From NCBI RefSeq assembly GCF_030151085.1, contig NZ_JASLER010000056.1, forward strand, positions 1 through 64,000: a DNA stretch of 64,000 nucleotides. Direction: 5' to 3'. The translations under genes and the position numbers were made by a program. This document shows, in pieces, positions 1 to 7,464 of the stretch (position 1 is the first letter of the stretch; each line of letters opens with the position of its first letter). The stretch is from Bacteroides sp. (GTDB taxonomy: Bacteria > Bacteroidota > Bacteroidia > Bacteroidales > Bacteroidaceae). The notes under the pieces were generated by a model. The model was not told the DNA's origin. It saw only the letters and a program-made list of their open reading frames with translations, and ran no database searches.

Positions 1-295
1 CTATGGCATCGGGAGCAAGGAAGTCAAGATTGTATCCCTCATGTCCTTGCTGACCACCACGGGAAGAAGAGGACTTACGTAAACTTTTGGTCTTACGGAT
101 GAATTCGCTCGATGGAAGTTCTTTGGAAGGAGGAAGATTACTGTTGTGACTATCCTTGCGGGGAGGATTCAGGCGGGAAAGACGGTCGCGAAGCTCTTTA
201 TTCTCCGCTTCTAATCTATCAATGACTGAAGACTGCTCCTCGACCTTCTTTAATAAGAAGGAAAGCATGGAGTGGATATCAGTGACGTCTTGCAT
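1..295 (-). CDS. IS66-family transposase (TnpC), N-terminal part, cut by window edge
   Basis: Reading leftward from an ATG at 295, an open frame of 98 codons runs off the window without a stop. It begins MQDVTDIHSMLSFLLKK, continues with a heptad-rich coiled coil (about residues 8-43) and then KDSHNSNLPPSKE, the signature just after the leucine zipper of IS66 TnpC transposases. A Ser/Arg-rich stretch and GGQQGHEGY follow, as in that family. The zinc-finger and DDE catalytic parts would lie to the left of the window. No tnpA or tnpB lies upstream: the next gene on the same strand is an unrelated phosphoesterase. This fits either the single-gene (ISBst12-like) subgroup or a decayed copy. The bases 296-439 hold a short hairpin (342-349 with 358-365) but I could not define a terminal repeat. 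Confidence 0.85.
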   Translation of the reverse strand, partial: MQDVTDIHSMLSFLLKKVEEQSSVIDRLEAENKELRDRLSRLNPPRKDSHNSNLPPSKELPSSEFIRKTKSLRKSSSSRGGQQGHEGYNLDFLAPDAI

Positions 296-439
296 ACGCT
301 ATCTTTATACGAAGACAAAATACGAATATACATTCAATTAGCCAAATAAAAACTTACTTATTTGGATAATTCATGAAAAAGAAAATATAACACCTGAATA
401 GTAACTATTACAACAAAATCAGAGGAAAGTTCACAGCAA

Positions 440-1513
440 TCAGTCTTTCAACTGATGCAGTACAATCACCACCACTTCGGCAGGAGCAAACAAACGGATG
501 TTCTTATTGGATGTACCTATACCATTTGTAATGATCATAGGCGTATATTTCGAGTTATATTTCAGTCCTCTCAGAAACCGTTGCCCGTAGTGTGAAGGAA
601 CGATAGGAGCGTACAGTCCGAATAACGTAACCTGCCCGCCATGAGTATGACCGGCAAGTACCAAGTCGGTATTAGTAATAGGAACATCTTCGGCATAATC
701 GGGAGTATGCGTCAGGAGGATCACAAAATCGTCGGGCGACAAACCAAGTGTTGGCGACTTGCCATTCTTTGCCAAATCAAAAGGATTACGCACTCCTGCT
801 ATCAGGATTTCCTCACCACCCCGCTTCAAAGTATCTACTTTATGTTCCAGGAGATGCATGCCGTAGCGGTTCATCTCTTTCACAATATCATCATAACAAG
901 CTTCATAATCATTGTTTCCAAGTACGGCATACGTACCCATCGGTGTTTTAACTTTGGCAAGAGCAGCCATAACAGGCGGCACATACTGGCAGCCTTCGTG
1001 GAAATCGCCGCCTATCAACAAAACATCGGCACGTTGGGCTATGAGCAGACGGACAAGATCGTTCAAACCTTTCTCCTTCAGCAAACTTTGATAATGAAGA
1101 TCGGAAACAAAGGCAATACGGAATCCTTCAAAGGAAGCGGGCACATCGCGATGGGTGAAGTCGTACACCTTTACACGGTCTACACCTTTATAAACCGAAG
1201 AAACATCAATTGTACGCGAACTGATCTTCGTTCCACGCTGTACAATCTTTTTAGGAGGTTTTACCGCTATTTTCTGCTCCGGCTTCTTAGCCTGCTGACG
1301 TTTTACCGGACGACGATTGATATTACGCAAGTCTGACTGATCGAAAGTGAGAAGAGGAGAAAGGGAGGAAGACAAACCGATGGTATCTGCCAACAAGGTG
1401 CTATCTGACTTCATAACCAGCTGCGGTATAGACGAAACGAGGTTTCTCTTCGACTTACATGAAGAAAAGAGCAGCAGGAAAAGAACAGATATGTATAGTA
1501 ACTTCTTTATCAT
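440..1513 (-). CDS. Metallophosphoesterase, predicted lipoprotein
   Basis: A 357-residue calcineurin-like phosphoesterase. The metal-binding blocks are all present in order: SDLHYQ, GGDFHEG, GNNDYE, a lone His in LLTHTPD, and the closing AGHTHGGQ, the YkuE-like arrangement. The first 20 residues are a hydrophobic signal ending LFSSCKS, a lipobox, so the enzyme should sit in the periplasm or outer membrane on a lipid anchor; residues 20-110 are a basic, disordered linker. I start it at the ATG at 1513; a TTG at 1525 would add four residues before the signal peptide, but it falls inside the -7 box. The substrate is unknown; YkuE-type enzymes act on phosphodiesters or phospholipid-like headgroups. 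It is divergent from menA. Confidence 0.88.
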   Translation of the reverse strand: MIKKLLYISVLFLLLFSSCKSKRNLVSSIPQLVMKSDSTLLADTIGLSSSLSPLLTFDQSDLRNINRRPVKRQQAKKPEQKIAVKPPKKIVQRGTKISSRTIDVSSVYKGVDRVKVYDFTHRDVPASFEGFRIAFVSDLHYQSLLKEKGLNDLVRLLIAQRADVLLIGGDFHEGCQYVPPVMAALAKVKTPMGTYAVLGNNDYEACYDDIVKEMNRYGMHLLEHKVDTLKRGGEEILIAGVRNPFDLAKNGKSPTLGLSPDDFVILLTHTPDYAEDVPITNTDLVLAGHTHGGQVTLFGLYAPIVPSHYGQRFLRGLKYNSKYTPMIITNGIGTSNKNIRLFAPAEVVVIVLHQLKD

Positions 1514-1521
1514 AAGCAAGT

Positions 1522-1551
1522 GCAAAGATAGGCATTTTTCAGTATCTTTGC
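1522..1551. promoter_or_regulatory. Back-to-back Bacteroides promoters in an inverted repeat
   Basis: GCAAAGATA (1522-1530) and TATCTTTGC (1543-1551) are exact reverse complements 12 bases apart. Each carries a TATCTTTG -7 element, one reading left into the phosphoesterase gene and one right into menA. With a start point about seven bases after the box, menA would have a leader of about 25 bases to its ATG at 1582, whereas the left transcript would begin almost on its ATG at 1513. No clear -33 TTTG is seen for either. Confidence 0.6.
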
Positions 1552-1581
1552 CGTCAGTTATTGATACTTATTAAAACAGAT

Positions 1582-2484
1582 ATGAACGAGATTAAGCAAA
1601 ATTCACTCTATGCATGGTTGCTTGCCGCACGTCCCAAGACATTGACCGGAGCTATTATACCTGTGTTAATAGGTACTTCCCTGACACTTGCCGACAAAGA
1701 GTTCAAAGTCGTTCCTGCCTTGCTTTGCTTCCTCTTTGCATGTGGTATGCAGATTGCCGCTAACTTCATAAATGATTTATATGATTATCTGAAAGGAACC
1801 GACCGCGAAGATCGTCTTGGTCCCGAACGTGCCTGTGCACAAGGCTGGATTACTCCGGGAGCCATGAAATGGGGTATCGGCATTACAGTACTGTTCTCCT
1901 GCGTTATCGGTTGCGGATTGCTTTACGCATGTTGGGGAGACTTGCCTTACGGAGGATGGGAGTTAATTGTATTAGGAGCTACATGCGTTATATTCGCCTT
2001 TCTCTACACCACAATACTCTCCTATCAAGGTTGGGGAGATTTATTGGTTCTGATATTCTTCGGTTTCGTTCCTGTATGCGGCACCTATTATGTACAAGCT
2101 TACACGCTCACATCGGATGTCATCATCGCTTCGCTTATCAGCGGATTGGTAATTGATACCTTATTGGTAGTGAACAATTACCGTGACCGTGAGCAGGATA
2201 CCCTCAGCGGAAAACATACATTGATTGTCCGTTTTGGTGAACCTTTCGGAAGATATTTATATCTAGGACTAGGCATTATTGCTACCCTACTCTGCCTTTG
2301 GTTTGTAAAGGACTGGAATATAACCACCATTCTACTCCCCTTCTTCTATCTCTTTGCCCATGTGCGCACCTGGCGAAGGATGTGCAAAATACAAAGTGGT
2401 AAAAAATTAAACAGCATATTAGGCGAAACTTCGCGCAATATGCTGCTTATGGGATTATTATTGAGTGCGGCTATTATTCTATAG
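1582..2484 (+). CDS. menA: 1,4-dihydroxy-2-naphthoate polyprenyltransferase
   Basis: This 300-residue integral membrane protein belongs to the UbiA prenyltransferase superfamily. It transfers the polyprenyl chain to dihydroxynaphthoate, giving demethylmenaquinone, the anaerobic quinone of Bacteroides. The start AWLLAARPKT and the first Asp-rich motif NDLYDYLKGTDREDR (about residues 67-81) are typical of MenA; the second motif appears as NNYRDREQDTLSGKHT, which distinguishes MenA from other UbiA members. About eight hydrophobic segments follow. The ATG at 1582 is preferred over a TTG at 1561, because the -7 box at 1543-1550 puts the transcript start close to 1557. Other men genes are not in the window, so it stands alone; a polyprenyl synthase that could supply its prenyl donor lies at 47206-48180. 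Confidence 0.93.
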   Translation: MNEIKQNSLYAWLLAARPKTLTGAIIPVLIGTSLTLADKEFKVVPALLCFLFACGMQIAANFINDLYDYLKGTDREDRLGPERACAQGWITPGAMKWGIGITVLFSCVIGCGLLYACWGDLPYGGWELIVLGATCVIFAFLYTTILSYQGWGDLLVLIFFGFVPVCGTYYVQAYTLTSDVIIASLISGLVIDTLLVVNNYRDREQDTLSGKHTLIVRFGEPFGRYLYLGLGIIATLLCLWFVKDWNITTILLPFFYLFAHVRTWRRMCKIQSGKKLNSILGETSRNMLLMGLLLSAAIIL

Positions 2485-2524
2485 AAGCCGCACACAGAGC
2501 TTTTCATTCTTTAATTCTTCATGC

Positions 2525-3667
2525 TTAATTCTTCACTCCATACATCTTCTCGTAGTACTTCTGATAATCACCGCTGGTTACATCTTCTACCCAGTTTTGA
2601 TTATTCAGATACCACTCGATAGTCTTGACGATACCTACCTCGAACTTGGTTTCGGGATACCAGCCTAAAGCCTCGGTTATCTTAGCGGGGTCGATGGCAT
2701 AACGTTGGTCATGTCCCAAACGGTCTTTCACAAAGGTAATCAAGTCTTCGTTTATCCAGTCAATGGCTATTTGCCCGTCAGCACCTTTCATTTGCTTTTT
2801 CAGTACTTGGCGATATTGGGGTTGTTCCTCCATCAAACGGCGAATAGTAGCGATAGTCAGCTTTACAATTTCGAGATTAGTCTTTTCATTATGGCCGCCC
2901 ACATTATACACTTCACCTTCGGTACCTTTGCGAACTACCAAGTCAATGGCTTTGCAATGATCTTCCACGTACAACCAGTCGCGCACGTTGCTTCCGTCAC
3001 CATAAACAGGAAGATTCTTTCCTTCGAGGATATTCTTGATAATAAGTGGAATCAGTTTCTCGGGAAAATGGAAAGGCCCGTAATTGTTGGAACAACGGGT
3101 AAGGGTTACCGGCATCTTGTAGGTATCGTGATAAGCCATTACCACCATATCGGCACTTGTCTTGGAAGCGCTATAAGGGCTATGCGGACAAAGTGGAGTT
3201 TGTTCGGTGAAATAGCCTTCGGCTCCCAATGAACCATATACTTCATCGGTGGATACTTGATGATAGCGCACACCTGCACGCCAAGTAGGATAACCATTTT
3301 CATCCTTACCCGTAACCCACGCACGACGAGCGGCATCCAGCAGGTTCTGAGTACCAAGAATATTCGTAACCAAGAATAGTTGCGGATTCTCAATACTACG
3401 GTCCACATGGCTCTCGGCAGCGAAGTTCACTACATAGTCAAATTTGTATTTAGCGAATAATTCATCGGCAAGCTCACGGTCGCAAATGTCACCTTTCACA
3501 AAGAAACAACGTTCATTGTCAATGTCTTTGGCAATCGTTCCTAAATTTCCGGCATATGTCAAAGCATCCAATACCACCACTTTGATATCAGCGTGCTTAG
3601 CAAGAATATACTTTATATAATTGGCACCGATAAAACCGGCAGCACCAGTCACAAGATAAGTCTTCAT
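2525..3667 (-). CDS. rfbB: dTDP-glucose 4,6-dehydratase
   Basis: A 380-residue extended short-chain dehydrogenase that converts dTDP-glucose to dTDP-4-keto-6-deoxyglucose, the second step to dTDP-rhamnose and related deoxysugars. The NAD-binding GAAGFIG is at residues 8-14, followed by LDALTYAGN, which is characteristic of RmlB. The catalytic STDEVYG, the SPYSASK Tyr-Lys pair, and RCSNNYGP are intact. It follows rfbA by 30 bases on the same strand, so the two should be one transcript. The family is usually about 350-360 residues; the extra length is an insertion near MEEQPQYRQVLKKQ. rfbC and rfbD are not beside it. Confidence 0.96.
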   Translation of the reverse strand: MKTYLVTGAAGFIGANYIKYILAKHADIKVVVLDALTYAGNLGTIAKDIDNERCFFVKGDICDRELADELFAKYKFDYVVNFAAESHVDRSIENPQLFLVTNILGTQNLLDAARRAWVTGKDENGYPTWRAGVRYHQVSTDEVYGSLGAEGYFTEQTPLCPHSPYSASKTSADMVVMAYHDTYKMPVTLTRCSNNYGPFHFPEKLIPLIIKNILEGKNLPVYGDGSNVRDWLYVEDHCKAIDLVVRKGTEGEVYNVGGHNEKTNLEIVKLTIATIRRLMEEQPQYRQVLKKQMKGADGQIAIDWINEDLITFVKDRLGHDQRYAIDPAKITEALGWYPETKFEVGIVKTIEWYLNNQNWVEDVTSGDYQKYYEKMYGVKN

Positions 3668-3697
3668 AAGTTATAAGTTAATTGTTTTATATTCGGA

Positions 3698-4570
3698 TTA
3701 GCGACGAGAGTCGGCAAGTTCCATCAGATATTTGCCGTACTCGGTTTTGCCGAGTTGTTCGCCGAGATGATAGAGTTGGTCTATGTCGATCCAACCTTTG
3801 CGCCAAGCTATTTCTTCGATGCAGCTTACACGGAAACCTTGACGGTTTTGTATGGTAGCTACGAAGTTGCTGGCTTCGAGCAGACTATCACAGTTACCGG
3901 TATCAAGCCATGCAAAACCACGACCGAAGATTTCAACTTTCAGCGTATCTTCATCCAGATAGAGACGGTTGAGGTCGGTAATCTCATATTCACCACGAGC
4001 AGAAGGCTTCAAGGCAGCAGCTTTGGCAGTTACGGTAGAGTCGTAAAAATAAAGGCCGGGTACCGCATAGTTGCTTTTGGGTTGTATCGGTTTTTCTTCG
4101 AGAGAAATGGCTTTTCCATTATCGTCAAACTCTACTACACCGTAGGCACGGGGATCTTTTACATAGTAGCCAAAGATGCAAGCGCCTTTATCTATCGAAG
4201 CTGCACGCTTCAACATGGCAGAAAAGCCTTGACCATAGAACATATTGTCACCTAAGATAAGGCAACCCGGTCCGCCTTCCAAGAACTCAGCTCCCAACAC
4301 AAATGCTTGCGCCAGTCCGTTAGGATTCTCTTGTATTTTATAGGAGAAAGACATTCCAAGTTCTTCACCGGTTCCCAATAATTCGCGGAACATAGGTAAA
4401 TCACGAGGGGTAGAAATGATTAGTACTTCACGGATTCCCGCCAGCATCAGAGTAGAGAGCGGGTAGTAAATCATGGGTTTGTCATAAACAGGCATTATCT
4501 GCTTAGAGATAGCCTTAGACAACGGATAGAGACGAGTGGCGCTGCCACCAGCCAAAATAATTCCTTTCAT
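3698..4570 (-). CDS. rfbA: Glucose-1-phosphate thymidylyltransferase
   Basis: A 290-residue nucleotidyltransferase that makes dTDP-glucose from glucose-1-phosphate and dTTP. The N-terminal GGSATRLYP (residues 8-16) is the nucleotide-binding signature; it is followed by SKQIMPVYDKPMIYYPLS, the sugar-phosphate site, and LGDNMFYG with the metal-binding Asp. The C-terminal WLDTGN is also conserved. The ATG at 4570 directly precedes KGIILAGG, the universal start of the family; an upstream ATG at 4624 would add a hydrophobic tail that homologues lack. It leads the rfbA-rfbB transcript. A possible -7 element (GATATTTG, one base off consensus) lies at 4655-4662 on this strand. Confidence 0.96.
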   Translation of the reverse strand: MKGIILAGGSATRLYPLSKAISKQIMPVYDKPMIYYPLSTLMLAGIREVLIISTPRDLPMFRELLGTGEELGMSFSYKIQENPNGLAQAFVLGAEFLEGGPGCLILGDNMFYGQGFSAMLKRAASIDKGACIFGYYVKDPRAYGVVEFDDNGKAISLEEKPIQPKSNYAVPGLYFYDSTVTAKAAALKPSARGEYEITDLNRLYLDEDTLKVEIFGRGFAWLDTGNCDSLLEASNFVATIQNRQGFRVSCIEEIAWRKGWIDIDQLYHLGEQLGKTEYGKYLMELADSRR

Positions 4571-4686
4571 ATTCAGTTCTTTTTTCGTTATACAAATAGA
4601 GAATAAAATAAGAAGGAGGACCACGCCCCACGGCTCTCGTTGCTATTCAAAGTGCAAATATCAGAAAAAAAAGAGACTTGACAAAA

Positions 4687-5178
4687 TTATCCGGCTAATT
4701 CTATCACTTCAAGATCTTTGAATGCTCCATCTTCAATAACAAAGCGAACCATTGTGCGCACCTGATGGAATCCGGAGATGCCTGCTGCTCCGGGATTGAT
4801 ATGGAGCATATCCAGCGTCTTATCATATTTCACCTTTAATATATGAGAATGTCCGCTGATAAACAATTTGGGTGGATGTACCAGAATGCTGCCTTGAATA
4901 GAGGGATCATATTTACCCGGATAACCACCGATATGCTTCATCAATACTTCTGCCCCATCTACTGTGAAGCGCAGAGTCTGCGGATAAAGTTGGCGAATAT
5001 CTTGTCCGTCAATATTACCATATACCGCACGAAAAGGACGGAATACCGCTAACTTCTGCGCCACTTCCAATGAACCGATATCTCCGGCATGCCAGATTTC
5101 ATCGCACGATTCAAAATATTGCAGGTACTTCTCGTCCCAATAAGCGTGCGTATCCGATAATAAACCAACTTTTGTCAT
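4687..5178 (-). CDS. YfcE/MJ0936-type metallophosphoesterase
   Basis: A small cytoplasmic phosphoesterase of 163 residues. The dinuclear metal site is complete: SDTH (8-11), HAGDIG, YGNIDG, a His in MKHIGGY, and SGHSH. The short single-domain form without a signal peptide matches the YfcE/MJ0936 phosphodiesterases, which cleave artificial phosphodiesters in vitro; the natural substrate is unsettled. It is divergent from ppk, and their promoters nearly touch. No gene follows it closely enough to define an operon, as rfbA starts 117 bases beyond its stop. Confidence 0.9.
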   Translation of the reverse strand: MTKVGLLSDTHAYWDEKYLQYFESCDEIWHAGDIGSLEVAQKLAVFRPFRAVYGNIDGQDIRQLYPQTLRFTVDGAEVLMKHIGGYPGKYDPSIQGSILVHPPKLFISGHSHILKVKYDKTLDMLHINPGAAGISGFHQVRTMVRFVIEDGAFKDLEVIELAG

Positions 5179-5198
5179 CTTTCTATTGTTTATATCTG

Positions 5199-5216
5199 CA
5201 AAGGTAACTATATTTG
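5199..5216. promoter_or_regulatory. Adjacent divergent -7 elements for the phosphoesterase and ppk
   Basis: TACCTTTG reads leftward from 5206 to 5199, with the phosphoesterase ATG 21 bases on at 5178. TATATTTG reads rightward at 5209-5216, with the ppk ATG at 5239. For the rightward promoter, ATTG at 5185-5188 sits 20 bases upstream in the -33 position. The two -7 boxes are only two bases apart, so both promoters can hardly be occupied at once. Confidence 0.6.
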
Positions 5217-5238
5217 GGAAATCATTAGCCTTAGCAAT

Positions 5239-7311
5239 ATGGAAAACAGATATTTCAAACGTGATATCAGTTGGTTGTCGTTCAATTACCGGGTTCTGTT
5301 GGAAGCAGAAGACGACACGCTACCACTCTATGAACGAATCAACTTCATTTCTATATATTCATCTAATTTAGAAGAATTCTACAAGATTAGAGTAGCAGAC
5401 CATAAAGCAGTTGCAACCGGCGCTGCCCAGAGTGATGAAGAGTCTGTACAATCTGCCATCGAATTGGTTGATGCCATCAATAAAGAAGTCAACCGCCAAA
5501 TGGAAGACCGTATTCGTATCTATGAACAAAAGATATTACCGGCATTGCGGAAACATCATATCATCTTTTATCAAAGCCGCAATGTGGAGCCTTTTCACAA
5601 AGAGTTCCTACGTAATTTCTTTAGAGAAGAAATCTTCCCCTATCTGTCTCCTGTGCCTGTTAGTAAAGATAAGGTCATTTCATTTCTGCGTGACAATCGG
5701 CTATACCTTGCCGTACGCCTGTATTTAAAGGATGTACCGGCAGATTCTCCTAACCGTATCCAATACTTTGTGATGAAGTTACCTTATAGCAAAGTACCCC
5801 GATTTATCACATTGCCTAAGATGGGTAAGAATTATTATCTGATGTTTATCGAAGATATCATCAAGGCCAACATCGATACCATCTTCCCTGGCTATGAGGT
5901 GGATAGCAGTTATTGCATCAAGATTTCACGCGACGCGGATATTCTTATAGATGACGCCGCAAATACTTCTGAAATAATTGAGCAGGTGAAGACGAAGGTA
6001 AAGAAACGTAAGATCGGTGCAGTCTGCCGCTTTGTATATGACCGTGCCATGCCTCAGGACTTCCTTGATTTTCTGGTAGATGCTTATCGTATAGACCGCC
6101 GTGAGTTAGTGCCGGGTGACAAACATCTCAATATGGAAGATTTGCGTCATCTGCCTAACCCTAACCATACAGTACGCCCCATCAAGAAACCTCAGCCCAT
6201 GAAACTGACGTGTCTGGATGAGCGCGAATCGATCTTCCGCTATGTAGAGAAGAAAGACTTACTACTGCATTATCCTTATCATTCCTTCGATCACTTCATA
6301 CATTTTCTGTACGAAGCGGTACACGAACCTACGGTACGTGAAATCATGGTAACCCAATATCGAGTAGCTGAAAACTCAACCGTTATCAATACTTTGATAG
6401 CTGCTGCCCAAAATGGGAAGAAGGTCACTGTATTCGTTGAACTAAAAGCCCGCTTTGATGAAGAAAACAACCTTGCTACTGCCGAAATGATGAAGGCAGC
6501 CGGTATCAATATTATATATAGTATACCGGGGCTGAAAGTTCATGCCAAAGTAGCTCTTATCCTGCGCCGTGACAAAGAAGGACATAAGCTGACCAGTTAT
6601 GCGTACATCAGTACGGGTAACTTCAATGAAAAAACAGCTACTCTCTATGCAGATTGTGGGCTATTCACCTGCAACCCTGTTATTGTTAATGATTTGCATA
6701 ATCTATTCCGCACCTTGCAAGGGAAAGAGAATCCGGTGTTCCACCGTTTGTTAGTAGCGCGTTTCAATCTGATACCGGAATTAAACCGCCTTATAGATCA
6801 TGAGATAGAGCTTGCACAAAAAGGCAAACGTGGTAGAATTATCTTAAAAATGAATGCTTTACAAGATCCTGCTATGATAAACCGCCTCTATGAAGCATCT
6901 CAGGCAGGTGTAGAAATAGACTTGATTGTCCGTGGCATTTGTTGCCTTATTCCCGGACAAGCATACAGCAAGAATATCCGTATTACCCGCATAGTAGATA
7001 CATTCTTAGAACATGCCCGCGTATGGTATTTCGGTAATGATGGTGATCCTAAGATATTTCTCGGTTCACCGGACTGGATGCGCCGTAACCTATACCGTCG
7101 TATCGAAGCGGTCACTCCTATATTAGATCCTGATCTAAAAGGAGAACTGACGGATATGCTATCTATCCAGCTATCCGATAAACGGAAAGCTTGTTTCGTA
7201 GACGATCATCTGCGTAACCGTTGGAAATCCTCACGACCACAAAAAGAAAAAGTACGTTCACAATATAGTTTTTACGAGTACCTCGTAAAAAAGTTGAGAG
7301 TTGAAAGTTGA
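5239..7311 (+). CDS. ppk: Polyphosphate kinase 1
   Basis: A 690-residue PPK1, which reversibly polymerises the ATP gamma-phosphate into polyphosphate. The N-terminal domain begins RYFKRDISWLSFNYRVL, with SNLEEFYKIRV shortly after, both hallmarks of PPK1. The two phospholipase-D-like C-terminal domains follow: LKVHAK carries the autophosphorylated His, STGNFNEKTA the phosphate-binding Asn, and RGICCLIPG and FGNDGDPKIFLGSPDWMRRN the tail motifs. Length is normal. The final codons and the stop lie inside a GTTGAAA repeat block (7292-7380). The next gene downstream is a phosphate transporter, so the region looks like a phosphate-storage neighbourhood. Confidence 0.96.
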   Translation: MENRYFKRDISWLSFNYRVLLEAEDDTLPLYERINFISIYSSNLEEFYKIRVADHKAVATGAAQSDEESVQSAIELVDAINKEVNRQMEDRIRIYEQKILPALRKHHIIFYQSRNVEPFHKEFLRNFFREEIFPYLSPVPVSKDKVISFLRDNRLYLAVRLYLKDVPADSPNRIQYFVMKLPYSKVPRFITLPKMGKNYYLMFIEDIIKANIDTIFPGYEVDSSYCIKISRDADILIDDAANTSEIIEQVKTKVKKRKIGAVCRFVYDRAMPQDFLDFLVDAYRIDRRELVPGDKHLNMEDLRHLPNPNHTVRPIKKPQPMKLTCLDERESIFRYVEKKDLLLHYPYHSFDHFIHFLYEAVHEPTVREIMVTQYRVAENSTVINTLIAAAQNGKKVTVFVELKARFDEENNLATAEMMKAAGINIIYSIPGLKVHAKVALILRRDKEGHKLTSYAYISTGNFNEKTATLYADCGLFTCNPVIVNDLHNLFRTLQGKENPVFHRLLVARFNLIPELNRLIDHEIELAQKGKRGRIILKMNALQDPAMINRLYEASQAGVEIDLIVRGICCLIPGQAYSKNIRITRIVDTFLEHARVWYFGNDGDPKIFLGSPDWMRRNLYRRIEAVTPILDPDLKGELTDMLSIQLSDKRKACFVDDHLRNRWKSSRPQKEKVRSQYSFYEYLVKKLRVES

Positions 7312-7380
7312 AAGTTGAAAGTTGGCTGCGCTATTATGCTACATAGTAACTTTCAACTTTCCCCTTTCAACTTTCAACTA
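7292..7380. repeat. GTTGAAA heptamer run with its inverted copy
   Basis: From 7293 to 7324 the sequence repeats GTTGAAA (four units, one imperfect); from 7357 to 7379 the same heptamers occur inverted as CTTTCAA. The arms can form a long A/T-rich stem of about 20 pairs around a 30-base loop, so this may act as a transcript end after ppk. The first arm overlaps the last codons of ppk. Similar low-complexity intergenic runs occur elsewhere in the window. Confidence 0.7.
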
Positions 7381-7432
7381 CATTGTAACACTTCTGTAAT
7401 ATGTATGACACTTCCCTGCAATACGCATTTCG

Positions 7433-7440
7433 TTCCTTTG
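7433..7440 (+). promoter_or_regulatory. Probable -7 element for the phosphate transporter
   Basis: TTCCTTTG differs from TAnnTTTG by one base and lies 25 bases before the ATG at 7465. It supports that start over any in-frame codon upstream, which would fall in the repeat block. Confidence 0.4.
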
Positions 7441-7464
7441 CAGTCAGAAATAAAATACATATTT

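Noticed and set aside
641..1336. Long plus-strand open frame (231 codons) opposite the metallophosphoesterase
   Set aside because: It is the mirror of a gene with intact metal-binding motifs; its translation shows no recognisable domain or sensible start.
2525..4570. Capsular polysaccharide locus
   Set aside because: Only rfbA and rfbB are present, flanked by menA and a phosphoesterase, with no glycosyltransferases, flippase or polymerase.
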